Source of the DNA: Lepeophtheirus salmonis | Lineage: Eukaryota; Arthropoda; Copepoda; Siphonostomatoida; Caligidae | DNA length: 64,000 nt | Assembly: GCF_016086655.4 (NCBI RefSeq) | Contig: NC_052139.2 | Span: 30,136,002 to 30,200,001 of the forward strand | Reading direction: 5' to 3' | In this document: piece after piece, positions 1 to 11,682 of the stretch | How positions within the stretch are numbered: the stretch's first letter is position 1 | Layout: every line of letters begins with the position of its first letter | Made by a program: the position numbers and the translations under genes | The notes under the pieces: model-generated | Databases searched by the model: none | The model's input: the letters and a program-made list of their open reading frames with translations, nothing else | What the model was told of the DNA's origin: nothing

Positions 1-183
1 GTTCGACATGCTCCAATTTTTACTAATTTTGTTGAATATTTTATGTTCAAACTCTAATTAATTTTGTTGTATATTTTCAATTGTTTTTTTTCATAATATT
101 TATTATTAAATTAAAGAAATATAGGAAACGATGACCTGTAATTTCTCCTAAACTATTTTGCCTCAATATATCATTAAAATAGG

Positions 184-712
184 ATTATTCGTCTTTATTG
201 TTTATTTTAGGTGAAAGTAACGTTCTTTTTGAATTTTTTAAATCAATATATGCAATATTTATTATGATAAAATGCAATAAATATTTGTTTTCTGTTGGAA
301 TAATAATGTAATTATGTTCTTGCCTCATATTATACTTGTTTGCCAATTCATAAGTCTTTTCTTGTATGAATGATCCATCATATATAATTAGTAACAGAGA
401 AACTATTGGCAATTCTTCTATTCGAATCGTTGCTGTATTTTTTGTTATAATACAAATTTTATTACCTACTTTGCTATTGGTTCGTATTTATATTGTAGAT
501 GGATTGTGTTGACGTATGCTTTGAAATTTTGGGACATGCTTCCATAGTTTTTCCAACAAATAGCAACCAGTTAATGAATTTTATAGTAATTTTTGTATTA
601 CAAAATTCCAACGAATTTTTACACAAAATAACAAAAAGGACCTATAAATCTCATTAATTTATATATATATATATATATCAAGATGAAATATCCTTAAGGG
701 CAAAATTACCTA
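184..712. repeat. Copy 1 of a long-inverted-repeat (MITE-like) family
   Basis: Bases about 184-405 align closely with 26150-26370; both hold the same core (tttgttttctgttggaataa) followed by a shared stretch to tcttgcctcat. Bases about 630-712 (acaaaaaggacc, then atatccttaagggcaaa) align with the right arm of the 26-kb element (ccaaaaaggaac, then atatccttgagggtaaa). The two parts lie in the same order and at similar spacing as in the better copy, so this is one diverged copy rather than two chance matches. The outer end seen at 26052 is not obvious here. No coding capacity. Seen by eye only; boundaries are approximate. Confidence 0.65.
660..677. repeat. (AT)n microsatellite
   Basis: Uninterrupted AT dinucleotide run inside the right half of the copy 1 repeat. 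Its position corresponds to the tatatactctt stretch of the 26-kb copy, so it probably grew from an AT-rich seed after insertion. Confidence 0.8.
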
Positions 713-1349
713 ACAACATAGGTAAAATTTTGATTTCTTATTTTTTATATTAATTGTTCAATAAGATTAATTATTTTAATTAAAAATTAGTTATTATATT
801 GTTCGTTCATCTTATAAAATATAATTTATATTGTATTTAAAATATAGTATAAAATGTTTTATTGTAAATATTCATTTTGCCCATAAGGCAAGGGTAATTT
901 AAAAAAGTAAATTCGGATTTGTAGAAATTTGCTTAATCCATACGGTTAATAACGTTGATAAATGATTTTGATAAGACAAAATTTAAAGACGGACTAGGTA
1001 GAAAATTACTTGTAGAAATAGAAACATTTAAAAGGATTACTTATGTATATTATATACAGGAATATAATATTACTTATTAGAAGTGAATTATACAAGAATA
1101 CTACAAAATTTATTAAAGATCTTATAGAGAATATATAAAATATGAAAATCATAACTAAACTTTATATATAAACGGGCAAATCCGCAGAAAAGAATAAAAT
1201 ATATAATATTCAAATCAACACAAAGGAAGCACGTCCTGAAAATTCTATAATAATAAAAAATAATGATTCTAAAGTGCTTGGGGATGGGTTTAAGGAACTT
1301 CAGATTCTATATAATTGTACGTCCATTGAGATATATTCTATAAGTTAGA

Positions 1350-2680
1350 AATGTGTATCTCTTCTCGAGGACTTTGGCTTTTTGAGAGCACCTTTTTGTT
1401 GGAGGGCTGCGAACTACGATCCATTCCTCGACTGAGTATGGATAGATTCTGAGTCTTAACGTCATACCTTTTCGAAGTATTCTCCATCTTTCCCTTCATT
1501 CTAAAAATTTGGCTTTGGAATGTTGATCTGTTATTCTAGAGAAATTATTCTCAATGGTCGGATTTCGAGTACACTGAACGGTTTAAAAACATTATTGTGT
1601 ATGAGAGAGACTATCATATGTGGCATGCCACGGTACTCAAAAATACTCTTTCTTAAGTCCTCGTAGCTGACTGACTTCATAACGTGAGTCTTAATTGCTT
1701 CAACAGTAGCTTCGGCGTGACCGTTGGTCTTAAGATGATGAGGCTTCATGAATAATACTTAAATTTCTACTGAGTATTTGAAAGTCATTTCGGGTCTGTG
1801 GTTCACCGTCGGTTCTCATATTAACCGAAATACTTTAGTGACTAAACGTTTCATTTAGGAACCTAATTGTGGGCTCTGTCTTAGTAAGACCATTCCGATT
1901 AACGATCGAATAATGATATGTATATTTTCCCTCAGTTTCAAAGGGATCCAAGGATACAGATTCAAACGGAAGAGAAGATAATGACTGCTTTTGAGGTTGT
2001 TCGGATTGAGAAGGTGATTATTGTATATATTTAGAACATCAATGAATCATTTCTTTTATATAGTTATTAATGTCGGATCATAAATATAAAGATCGTGTTC
2101 GTTCTCATATTTTCTTCATACCTTGGTGTGAAAGATGAAGCTCAGAGAGGATTTGTTTTCAGCATTTCTGTGGTACTATCATGCGTTGACTATGGAGAAG
2201 AATCAAGGCTTCCAAATTGATGCTAAGGTCAGACACAAATATATAGTCAAGATGCACCCAGGGTGGGGCTCAAGTAAATTATTTATGTTGATATCATTTC
2301 CAAAGCTAATCTTCATGTTTTATGAAATTAAACCTTCGAGTGTAGGATCAACATTGATGTTTCTGACTGTTCACGATCCCATTAGAAGAATCTTCTTCTA
2401 GATGAGCAAATTTAGATGAACGAGAAAAGGCATCCAGATCTTGTACCATTGAAAATATTTACAAGATGTTTATGATCATACCTGAAATTTTATCCCTTGC
2501 AAATAGAATCTGTATCTAAGGATCGCTTATTACATAGCGAGATATTCTAATTCGTATACTGTATAGCGTGATTCGGCTCCAGTGAAAAACCTGCTTCCCC
2601 ATTGGATTAGTTTCAATCGATTTTCTCTTGTCTGTATTAAATCAAACCCAAAACCTTTTTATCGAGATATATGTATTATT
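1350..2680 (-). pseudogene. Ty3/Gypsy retrotransposon pol remnant (RNase H to integrase)
   Basis: Reading the minus strand from high to low coordinates gives the Gypsy pol order. RNase H comes first: GFGFDLIQ near 2632-2655, then SRFFTGAESRY near 2560-2592, then the linker end DLDAFSRS near 2420-2440 (family form ADALSR). The integrase core follows with all three catalytic residues visible: D in SLDPFETEGK (1926-1952), D in RTDGEPQ (1798-1818) and E in NGHAEA (1708-1733). A C-terminal stretch continues to about 1350. The pieces lie in different frames, with in-frame stops between the second D and the E and just after the first D, so it is not functional. The reverse-transcriptase palm upstream was not found. 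No LTR pair was recognised. Domain order is family knowledge; motifs and breaks are seen. Confidence 0.85.
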
Positions 2681-2689
2681 AAAGTCGTG

Positions 2690-5610
2690 TGCAAATAAGC
2701 CTTTTTTAAGTTTCAATCCTGTATTTTGTGTTGTTTACCCAAGAAATTTGAATTTGTGATCAATTTCTCCCGAAAATGACAGTTTTTGCGTAACAAAAAA
2801 TTTGAAATCCCTAATTCGTAAACCTATAGAATCTACAATGTACATTAAAAATCCCATTATTTATTTTCAAATAATAGAAATTGACCAGGATTTTAAAATA
2901 AAACTGTTTTTCAGTTGTTTCTTCCATAACATTAGTGCGATGTGCGTTTAAAAAATTTGTCTCCAAGTGACAAACGGAATCAAAAATTCATATTTTTAGA
3001 TACATTCCTGGTTTTCAATAGCCATATCTACTGATAAAAAACGACGATACGTTTGATTTACATTTCATTTTATTGGAAATTTAATAATCTTTAAATTGAT
3101 AGCTAATTTATACTATTTCTTCTACAGAAACATTAAAAAAAAAAAATATTAGGCCTACTCTCTAATTTTATTTACGTGTAAAAAATACCGCCGGTCATTA
3201 AAATGGATTGTACATAAAAACGTTTGGAGCTAGATACTTGAAAATTTGATCGTTTGTAACTCAAACAGTAAATTTTAGGCTAATGTATTTATTTTCTTTA
3301 CCAGCTGTAATAGTTCTATTTTTTTTACGATTTATCCAAAAAATTTGGATAACTAGAGGCCTCCACCAAAGTACGCAATTAGCGATATTCGTGAAAACTT
3401 AATCACTTACGCCCAGGATATACTTCTTTATGAAAATGATACCCAATTTGAGTCAAACTACTTAGTACTTCTTGAATTTCTTTCATGAAACATCAAAAAT
3501 TCGATTTTTGAGCAAAATATGATAAAGGTTTACAATTTTTCAACAGTCATCTCTGCTCTTGACGTGGGCATTAAAATGGCGGAGTTCATCATTTCCTAAA
3601 AGTTGGATAGCAAAAGTTCCAAGAAGAAATATCCTTCCAATAAGGTTCATCTTGGGTAAAGTCGATGAAAGTCCTTCAGGTACAATGGTAATTCTTTCTA
3701 CGAATGGAAATCCCATGATTTTTTTAAAATGTTTCTTTTATCCTTCCAGTCCAATAATCTTCACTTTTTCTCTGTACCCTAAAGTAAGAACAGTTCAGAG
3801 ACAGTCTTTGTCTTATATATACCCACTCACCATTCGCTAATTGGTGAGGGGAGCCTTCCAATCAAATGTAAGGATTTCTTAAATTACAGAAGAACTGTTC
3901 CCTTATATTTTAGAAGATACATTCAAAAATATTTTGACGTTCCAGGTAACAACTTTTTTTATAATATTAAGCCACTATCTGTCATTACTTGAGTGGTTTA
4001 TAAAATGTCATGGTCTGATCAGAAGACGAGCCTCAAACACTGTCACTATCTTATTTTTAAGGCCTATATATTGGTGTCTGATAAAATAATAGAAAAAGAG
4101 ACTATTACTATGTTTAATTTTTTGAACAAATGCTAAATGATAAACTCTCTGAACCAGATAATAATTAAGTATGAGTGAAGAATATGTTAAGATTGTAAAT
4201 TCAACGATCCAAAGTTAGAAACTGCTGTTTCATCTTTACATCTTTAATGAGTAGAAAACTATATATTCTAGTTTTATTAAGAGGGCCCATGACTCGATAT
4301 AATCAATGATTTAAAATAAAGCTAGCGTAGAAAACAAATTTATAAATATTTACTTAATCATTATTCAATGTATGAGACTTGCCAAATTGATTGAGAATTG
4401 TTCATCTCCTTAGGGAATATCCAAAAATAAGTAATATAAAGTCAATTTATATTATTACTCTTGATTCTAAGTAATCTACTTTAATAAAATACTGTTTGTC
4501 TGTTTATATGTCTTTGCAAAGTCTTTTTTTATTGGTTCATAGGATTGTGTAGATACTTGAGTTGTATCAAATAGGAGTGGAGGACTTATTTTTACCAAGG
4601 AACGAGTGAAAATTATGGACAAATTAAAAAAAGAAACATTATGTAAAATCAAAAATGATTAACCCTTTCTCTTATGAATTAAAAATAGGTAAAATATAAA
4701 ATTTTCAATCAACTTTTTTGGAATGGTTTGAGTATAAAAACATTCCCCAAGAAAGAAAAAAAAATTTTTTTCATATAAATTAACACAATATTAGAATGTA
4801 TATATAAGACTAATGATCAATAAAATTTTAATTTCAAATGCATTTATTACTAATTAAGAATGCTACAAAGTATTTCATTTCATAAAAAACAATTTTTATT
4901 ATTACTCTACTAATAAATAATTTACTTACAAATTCTTAAACAGAATTATATAAAGGTTATTGAAACTGAAAGGATTGAAAGAATCGTGAAACAGGTAAAT
5001 TCCGATATTTTTATGTTAAATTGCATGGATATTTATCTTTAAACATTATTAACCTGATAATTTTTGCAAATCATCCTTTTTTTTTTTGATAAAAGAGACT
5101 ATTTTTTGAAGTATTGCTCCTGGGCAAAGTTATGAGAGAAATGATTAATGTTATATAAAAAGAGGTTTTGCATCGTGTGTGTTGGTCTATATAGACTAAA
5201 ACTCCCTGGCTCATAACATTATATTATGTTTTTTGTCTCAATCTCTTATATTATTTATTGTTAACCCATATTATCCCAAATAAGATTTTCATATTTAAAG
5301 ATAAAAAAAGATTTGATGCATCGTGGTGTGTTAAATGTTAAATGCTTTTTGTAAAGTTTGTATTTTGGGTTTGGGGGGGGGGGCTTAAGGGCTTAATTTC
5401 TTTACGTCAGTTTAAACTGATACTGGTCACACAAGGGTTCATATTCTCCCTCCCTTTTCATATAAAATGATGAATAAAAATTAGTCAAAATGCAAATTTT
5501 TTTGTCCATATTTTTTTATGTAAATGAAAAACAAAATTAGAAATTCAAAATAAATGTATTTTATTTTGGTATCTATATTTCGATATTGATAACTATATTA
5601 ACAAATATAT
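2690..5610. other. No supported gene; AT-rich spacer
   Basis: About 2.9 kb with no recognisable protein family on either strand. An open stretch at 3559-3840 has no motif I know in either direction. A run of 11 G lies at 5373-5383. A pair of short similar stretches (gcatcgtgtgtgttgg near 5170, gcatcgtggtgtgtta near 5315) is the only other repeat I saw. It may hold decayed upstream Gypsy sequence, but I cannot show that. Confidence 0.5.
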
Positions 5611-5619
5611 AACTTTATT

Positions 5620-6030
5620 TGAATTATTTTATATGGAAATCCTAGAAACAATTAGGATGGAGTCCAACTTTGCATTTTTGACAATAATATTGACTTGTTT
5701 TAAAACATTTTGCACATTGCCTCCTATTTCCTTTGATTATCTACTGGTCTTTTTTGTAACAGTGAATATCAAAATTTATTTTTGTTTTATGATGGGTGTT
5801 GAATACATAATATTACTGATTTGAATTTTTCAGAGTATAACTCCACTATTTCTCTCCTAAATCCAAGAAAATCAACTTTTTTTTGTCTTTCGTCTAGAGG
5901 CTGTAAAATGTATAGTTGATTAGCATTATTGGCCGATGCATCTACATTAGATGCAACCATCACTTTTTAGTTCGTAAATTAATCATATACTTCCTCAAAT
6001 TTTGGTCTAATCTTTCACCTTTTGCCATAT
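5620..6030 (-). pseudogene. PiggyBac-like transposase C-terminal remnant
   Basis: On the minus strand, GERLDQNLRKYMINLRTKK near 5965-6020 matches the PiggyBac VDxxDQ...Y...RtkKWw region. NANQLYILQPLDERQKKVDF follows near 5890-5945, matching the NAxxLY and lefRxel region. The terminal cysteine-rich finger RRQCAKCFKTS-YYCQKC-KVGLHPNCF lies near 5650-5725, where CxxC...CxxC...H..C is retained. The order is that of the family C-terminus (end of the catalytic fold, then the DNA-binding finger). Stop codons and frame changes separate the blocks, and the N-terminal and DDD parts are absent, so this is a dead fragment. PiggyBac enzymes excise and insert at TTAA; no ends were identified here. Confidence 0.75.
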
Positions 6031-6604
6031 ATTTTTTTTTTTTTTTCAAAGAGTCTATAATAATAAAAATGTATTGATAAACACAAATTTTGTAAAATAC
6101 TCATAAGTAATTGCGATATTCTAAAGATGAACGAGAATCAATTTTATAAAAAATAACAAAGAGATTAAAGTCATCCGACTATTATGACCACAAAGTACTT
6201 TCCCACAACTTTTGTCCTATCAAAACTTCCCTATGATCGTAGACATAAAAATGTGTCTTTGAATGAAACCCTGTACTCTCCTGTTACCAGCGTCAGCTGA
6301 AACTGACGCTTATACTGTGCGTATTTAGAAATTAACAATTATCATATTTAAAAAAATCAATTGAAATTTGTATCAACATTTTTTTGTTTCCAATAAACAT
6401 TTGTAAATATCAATTACACAATATTAAACTTTTTAGATCAAAAAACTCGACGATTGGGAATTGAATATCATATAATTACATATCAATCTGAAATTTAAAG
6501 TCATATGTATTACAAAGTACTGTATTGTAAGTTTTAAAAGGCAAGTCAGTTTAAACTTACTGTGGGAAGATATGGGTTGAAGAGAAAATATAAAAGTATA
6601 ACCA

Positions 6605-6965
6605 GTGGCTCGCTTGCACAACCTTTGGCCGGGGTGTGTTATAGGATATTTAAAGGTGTCCTTGATGCTCAGAGAAGTGGTGGTGGTGGTAGATAATGAC
6701 CCACCGTATTCACACAATCGTGTATTATACAATATTATAAGGGGTCTTTAATACGATGATGGGTTTTGGTAAAAAGTTTGAAGCAGTGTTTCACTTGTAC
6801 AACTGGTTGGCCGTGGTTTATCAAAGGATATTGGAAGGGGTCCTTGATACTCGAGATAGTGGCAGTTTTAATCCCCTATGGGGACAAGTGGCTCACTTGC
6901 ATAACCCGTGGGGCAGGGTGTATTATAGTATATTAGAAGGGGTCTTTGACTCTTAAGAAAGCAGC
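6605..6965. repeat. Degenerate tandem array, ~95-100 bp unit, about four copies
   Basis: Units begin near 6605, 6700, 6786 and 6888. The best-preserved parts read gtggctcgcttgcacaac, then ggccggggtgtgttatagga, then gtccttgatgctcagag in unit 1. Unit 3 has ttcacttgtacaactgg... and gtccttgatactcgagatag. Unit 4 has gtggctcacttgcataac... and gtctttgactcttaag. Unit 2 keeps only its second half (gtgtattatacaatattata). Open frames crossing it on both strands merely translate the repeat. Origin unknown. Confidence 0.6.
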
Positions 6966-7819
6966 TGTGATAGTTTTTAGGCATAAGTTTCTATGTACAC
7001 AAATGTTGGGAAAGGTAAATATTGCAAAATAAAATGGGGTCTCTCCTCTCAATATCTTATAGAATAGTTTGATTTTCCGAATACAAAATAAATTTCAATG
7101 AAAATGCATACGTTTATCAAATTGTATCATAATGAAATTGCTTGCAATGAATTGTTTAGCAATCAAATTACCCACAATCATTTTACCTGACAATGTAATA
7201 TACGTAAAATGCCCAGTTTTTTGGAAATTTTATAGATTGACTAGATATTTTGTAAAATGCCCGATTTTCCACATTGCCCGTAACATATATATTTAATGCG
7301 AATGTTTGTCTGGCAATCATGCCCAAATCAATGAATGGATATTGCTGAAATTTTCACGTAGACTCTATAGCGTCAAGAAATGTTTCCTTAAACAATTTTT
7401 TGGCCTTCAAGTCTATGGTGGCCATAAAATAGTATCTTTTCTAAAAATGAAATTTTTAAAGTAGCAAAAGTATATTTGCAATGTCTGTGTTCTGGAATCT
7501 AACAGCAGCATGTTCAAGATAAAACAGTCTTCACTCTTCCGGAGCTCTTCAGAAGCCAAAAAGAAAAGTCGAGACAGAGGAGCAATGATGTTGGTGTCTG
7601 AACCCAGACTTCTACGACACATACACTTCAGGACATTAATTACAGAAGATATCTTGATTTAAGTAGAATGACAGCCAACGCCAGGGGAAAGACATACGCC
7701 AACTAAAAGAATACGTTCTAATTTGCCTGTACCAGAGAATATTTCTTCGCGTGCCAGCAGTGGCACGCGAACCATAGATTGCCGAGCCCTGGCCTACAGT
7801 GGCCTACTTGGAATGTGGA

Positions 7820-8909
7820 ATGATTTCAAGTTGTCTGCATTCAAGTATGCCAGTAATAATGCTTACGATTCCAACAAGGTGGATATAAATTCCATGAACC
7901 AGAGTAATGTACTAAAATGAATAAGAGAACCACCATGAATGAGTTGCGCTAGAGGCAAGGTAGATCTACCTCCTATTCTTGAAATTCCTGAGCCACTGAA
8001 GAACCTCCTTTCCGGATCAACTTATACATCAAAACATTTTCTCGCTATGACAAGAAAATACAACTCTGCCTTCTGGATGACAAGTTTTGGTGATAAACGA
8101 ATTAAAGATACAATATCTTGAAGATACAAGGCCAGATGTATCACACAATTGGATCCCCTTTTCCAGTTCAGAAAAAGGAACCATAATTTCTACAAATTTC
8201 TCATCATTGGTAATGGTGAGGAGCTGACTACTCTGGGCTGTAGAGGTGTTCCAGGAGGACATACCCTGAAACAGGAAGATGATGTGATCCTTGGAAATCA
8301 TGCTTTATACTAACAATAAGTATATAAAACAATTAACACAACAATGAAGAAGAAGCCTCAGCCTAAACTTAGATTGAAAATCTATGCTGACCGAGTACCT
8401 ACAGGGGAAACGTGAGTAGATATACAATGAGTCAACTAATGATGAAGTGACATTATTGATTGTAGATCAAGAATTTAACAATCGAGACATTATTATCACC
8501 AAAATCAACTTACACTCTGAAAGGGTCTCAGAGATCCACCAGGCCTACGACTCTTTTGGGCTGGACAGGATGAAAATATATTGGAAATATGTCATTGAAG
8601 CAACAATTATGGGAGTGTTCCAAGGGAGAATATGTCTTCATTCCATTTATTCCCCTTATCCCAAATGACTGACTTTTTCATTTTAGACAGCTTCAGTTCT
8701 TAGTCAGGTTGGCTTTTGCAATGATAATCAATAAATCGCAAGGCCAGACACTCAAAGTCGTCCGAGTTGATGTCACAGAGAATTGTTTCTGTCATCGTCC
8801 ATTTTACATACCTTTTGGAACCAAACTGTATTGCAAACAATATAGTTTACACATCAGTCCTGAGGTAATAATGCCTGTCAACTACCAATGCCCAAAGAGG
8901 ATAAATTAA
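7820..8909 (+). pseudogene. Helitron Rep-helicase remnant with internal deletion
   Basis: The plus strand carries blocks in Helitron order. FKYASNNAYDSNKVDINSM is near 7840-7900. ARGKVDLPPILEIPEPLKNL, followed by RKYNSAFWMTSFG, is at 7945-8095 (Helitron N-terminal domain). FKIQGQMYHTIGSPFPVQKK is near 8120-8175. LRLKIYADRVPTGE is near 8370-8410. NNRDIIITKINLHSERVSEI with HQAYDSFGLD is at 8470-8570. The sequence then jumps directly to the extreme Pif1-type helicase C-terminus: GEYVFIPFIPLIPND (8625-8668) and RLAFAMIINKSQGQTLKVV (8707-8765). The HUH nuclease centre and helicase motifs I-V are missing between about 8580 and 8595. Several stops and frameshifts are present. Helitrons transpose by rolling circle; no terminal hairpin or CTRR end was identified. 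Confidence 0.85.
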
Positions 8910-9565
8910 TACAATGAAGTTATATTAGTGGAAATTAAAAGTCTCTCCAACATTGATAGATGCCCAAGAACTCATCAAAATTTGCCAAAACTCGTATTTT
9001 TTAAATTTTTTCTTCATGTTGAACACTAATTATTTTCTTGAAGTAAATTAATATTTTTTTTTTAGAATAAATATGTTTTAAAATTCTTAGAATGGATACT
9101 ATACATTTAGTTAAGTACAAGTAATCCCAAAAGTAAAGCTGTAAAGTGTCATCCTGTGATCTTGATAATGAGTATCTTGGTAGGATCAGGACACCATTAA
9201 CTAACTGTGATGAATAAATCGAATAACCTTTTTATATCGTATTATCCTTGCATCTGTAATACCTACAAATATTATAGTACTATCATCTATTTGACAAACT
9301 TAATCTATTCATTGCTTTGGCTGTGAATCCCGGACAAACACACACAGTCATTTGTATTTAATATATAAAAGATATCAATGCTTATCATAGCTATTAAGTA
9401 GTATTCAATCTTGAAGTTACTATTAGAATTAAATAATTATATATATTTTATTTTCCTAATGTCCCGGGAACGCCGTTCCACTTACTGTCGATATATTTCA
9501 AACCTGATTTTACATCCCTGTGTGGTCATAAAAGTATTGATGATTTTTTTTGAGAAATAATTGTA
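8910..9565. other. No supported gene
   Basis: AT-rich sequence after the Helitron remnant, possibly including its decayed 3' part. No open frame with recognisable motifs, no clear repeat with other parts of the window. Confidence 0.45.
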
Positions 9566-9569
9566 AGTC

Positions 9570-9757
9570 CTTGTCAAACTCAGAATAGAATTGAAGATCG
9601 ACATCGGAGGCATTCTTGCCAATATCCATGTTTGTTTCTTTCTCCCTCTCTTCCCTTGTCACAGCTGATTGTAGATTTTCAAATTGTCAGGGGTAACTAT
9701 GTTGATTTTCGGTATGTTTTTTTTATACATGCCCATTATACACAGGATTTTCATCAC
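9570..9757 (+). repeat. Dispersed repeat family A, copy interrupted by mariner
   Basis: Contains the family core: agtccttgtcaaactcagaa, then attgaagatcgacatcgg, then a cacagctgattgtag stretch and ttcaaattgtcagggg. Other copies are near 15165-15355, 22665-22865, 49705-49900 and 49915-50140. Similarity to the 49.8-kb copy (tatacacacgactttcatca) runs to tatacacaggattttcatca and stops at the TA where the next mariner is inserted. This copy is therefore older than that insertion. Function unknown; no coding motif. Confidence 0.7.
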
Positions 9758-9759
9758 TA

Positions 9760-10644
9760 CAGGGCGCGTGGACAAAATCTGCCGCATTTTAAAGATGGCA
9801 TAACTCCATCAGCTGATGTCTGATCCGCCTGTTTTTGGTGTTAAAACTTTTTCCGGGGCATAGGCTTCAGTTATTGTTCATGACTTGTAGCAATAGCATC
9901 ATTTTAAGTGCCCAAGAAAAGTTATTATGTTCAATGAGAGAGATCGTAGGTGCGCTGCTATTCAGATTATGCCTAGTGATCACATTAAGCAATGCTGACA
10001 TCTCTGGCCTTTTGTCAATGCCACTTAGAACGGTCAGAAGTCTCAGGAAGCAGCTGGAGGAGTCATCGGACCCGATGGACGTTCAAGATCAAATCCACAA
10101 CTCCCAGAACCATCGCTAGATTGCCGTGAACAACGGAAACGTCCTTAGGGTCATGAAGACCAAGTTTCCAGCCACTGTCATGGTCTTTGGGGTCATGGCA
10201 AGTCTGTTGTCAGCAGCAGTGGATATGGCAGCAGGACTCGGCTCCGGCCCACAAAGCTAAGCAGACGCAAGAATGGCTGAAAAGCAATGCTTTTGCGTTC
10301 GTACCCTTCTCCTCTTGGCCTCCCTCATCACCGGATTTGAACCCGTTGGACTACTTTGTCGTCCTACGTGGAGAACATGACCAACCTCTCCTCCCATAAC
10401 ACCAAGCAGTATCTCATCACCTGCATCAAGGAGAAAATCAGTGAGATAGAAGCAGTGCAGATCCAAAATGCCTGTTCTCGGTTTTGTAGCCGCATTGAGC
10501 GTGTTTTGGCCGCAGACGGCGGCTACGTTGAATAGATAGCTGCTCTATATCCTAATAAAGATATTCGTTTTTATTTTATCAGAAAATATTATAAAATAAG
10601 CTTGTAGTTTTTTTTGAAGCGTCAGATTTTGTCCACGCACCTTG
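9760..10644 (+). mobile_element. Tc1/mariner element with both terminal inverted repeats, internally deleted
   Basis: The left end cagggcgcgtggacaaaatc (9760) is mirrored at the right end, gattttgtccacgcaccttg (ending 10644): terminal inverted repeats of about 25 bp. TA dinucleotides flank both ends (9758-9759 and 10645-10646), as expected for the TA target duplication of this superfamily. The 885-bp length is short for an autonomous mariner of about 1.3 kb. The coding region inside is truncated accordingly. It sits inside a copy of dispersed repeat A. Confidence 0.9.
9927..10535 (+). pseudogene. Mariner transposase remnant (catalytic core deleted)
   Basis: The start region MFNERDRRCAAIQ and a helix-turn-helix block ending in PLRTVRSLRKQLEESSDP are N-terminal transposase features. 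RVMKTKFPATVMVFGVMAS follows near 10140-10200. The reading then passes to WQQDSAPAHKAKQTQEWLKS (10225-10285, second catalytic D) and SSWPPSSPDLNPLDYF (10312-10360, third D), ending in VLAADGGYVE before a TAG at 10533. The segment that would carry the first catalytic D is missing and frames change at least three times, so it cannot encode an active enzyme. It would have cut and pasted the element at TA sites. Confidence 0.88.
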
Positions 10645-10873
10645 TAATTATTACTATAAACTATGTATACTACCGCAAGTACGTAATCAATAGTGATACC
10701 CAACTTATACAAACAAGATTTATTTACATTTTCGATCTTTATTTGTATCCGTCCTCCCATTTTTGGGTTAAAAAATATGCAGTTATTAAATTAAAATTAG
10801 GATTTTAGGAGGGTAGTGTAGGAGGAAGAGGAGAAGAAGAATAAGAACAGGAATAGATGGATCTATTGGCACC

Positions 10874-11682
10874 ATGAATTATAACACGAAAAAATACTTG
10901 AATATTCAAAAATATATTATATTCATCTTATCACCAAATCAATTTATATTTTTTACAATCCGTTTTCTCTCTATAAATATGAACGGGCATCCAGTAGAAT
11001 TTATTTTCAATCCATTTTATTCATTTGAAGTGAAAGACCATCTTTTTAAATTGGTTATGCCTAAGATAATGGACCCCTCAGTGCTCATTAAGGAGGTCGA
11101 TGGCACCACGATTTGGACTATGGTGCTTGAAACAAGGTATTTGCTATGCATGCTTTACAACTTTAGCCCTAACAGAACTATCCTCGAACAGCATGGACAG
11201 TGCACCAGGTACAAAAAGAATGTAGATATAAACAACAATGGAGACAAAGCTACACCCAAGGTGCTCAAAGTCATCACCTCCAACAATGACAGTGATGGTG
11301 TCTTAATACTGACTTAGTGAATGCCTTGGCCCCTTTCCAAGATGTGCAAGAGGAAGTTCAAAGACTTATTGGTGAAATACTCTTAAGAAGACATACTTCT
11401 TTGACCAGGAGAATGGAGAAAACGAGCAAGGATCACCATCTGAGAGACCAGATAATAACTCAATGGAATGATGACCTGCTGGATTTTGAAATTTTAATTA
11501 TAAATTTGTGTTTTACCAGAATACATCCTATTTTAGGAGATCTATTAGCATTTTTTGAGTTTTTTCTATGCATATTTAACTCCATTTCTATGCATTATTT
11601 GGACATCACTAGTAATAAGAAACTTATAATCCCAATAAGTAATATTACACAACACTACGTAATTGGAATGAAAATTTTGTGA
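10874..11682 (+). CDS. Unrecognised coding-like region, two overlapping frames
   Basis: Two open frames overlap by one base at 11317 (147 and 121 codons). Between about 11020 and 11480 base composition rises above the AT-rich flanks and codons look protein-like: polar stretches such as QDVQEEVQRLIGEILLRRH and RRMEKTSKDHHLRDQI. Outside that core both frames run into low-complexity AT-rich sequence. A single frameshift would join the two frames. I do not recognise a domain on either strand. It could be an old transposon protein or a broken host exon. The quoted start is only the first ATG and is not supported. Confidence 0.3.

Noticed and set aside
185..412. 75-codon minus frame
   Set aside because: It translates the non-coding repeat shared with 26 kb; the other copy does not keep the frame.
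3559..3840. 93-codon open frame
   Set aside because: No domain in this frame or on the opposite strand; composition like the surrounding AT-rich DNA.
5373..5383. G run as a G-quadruplex or regulatory site
   Set aside because: A single homopolymer with no further G-tracts and no gene nearby.
6433..6956. Two open frames over the 6.6-kb array
   Set aside because: They only read through the tandem units on opposite strands; no protein family.
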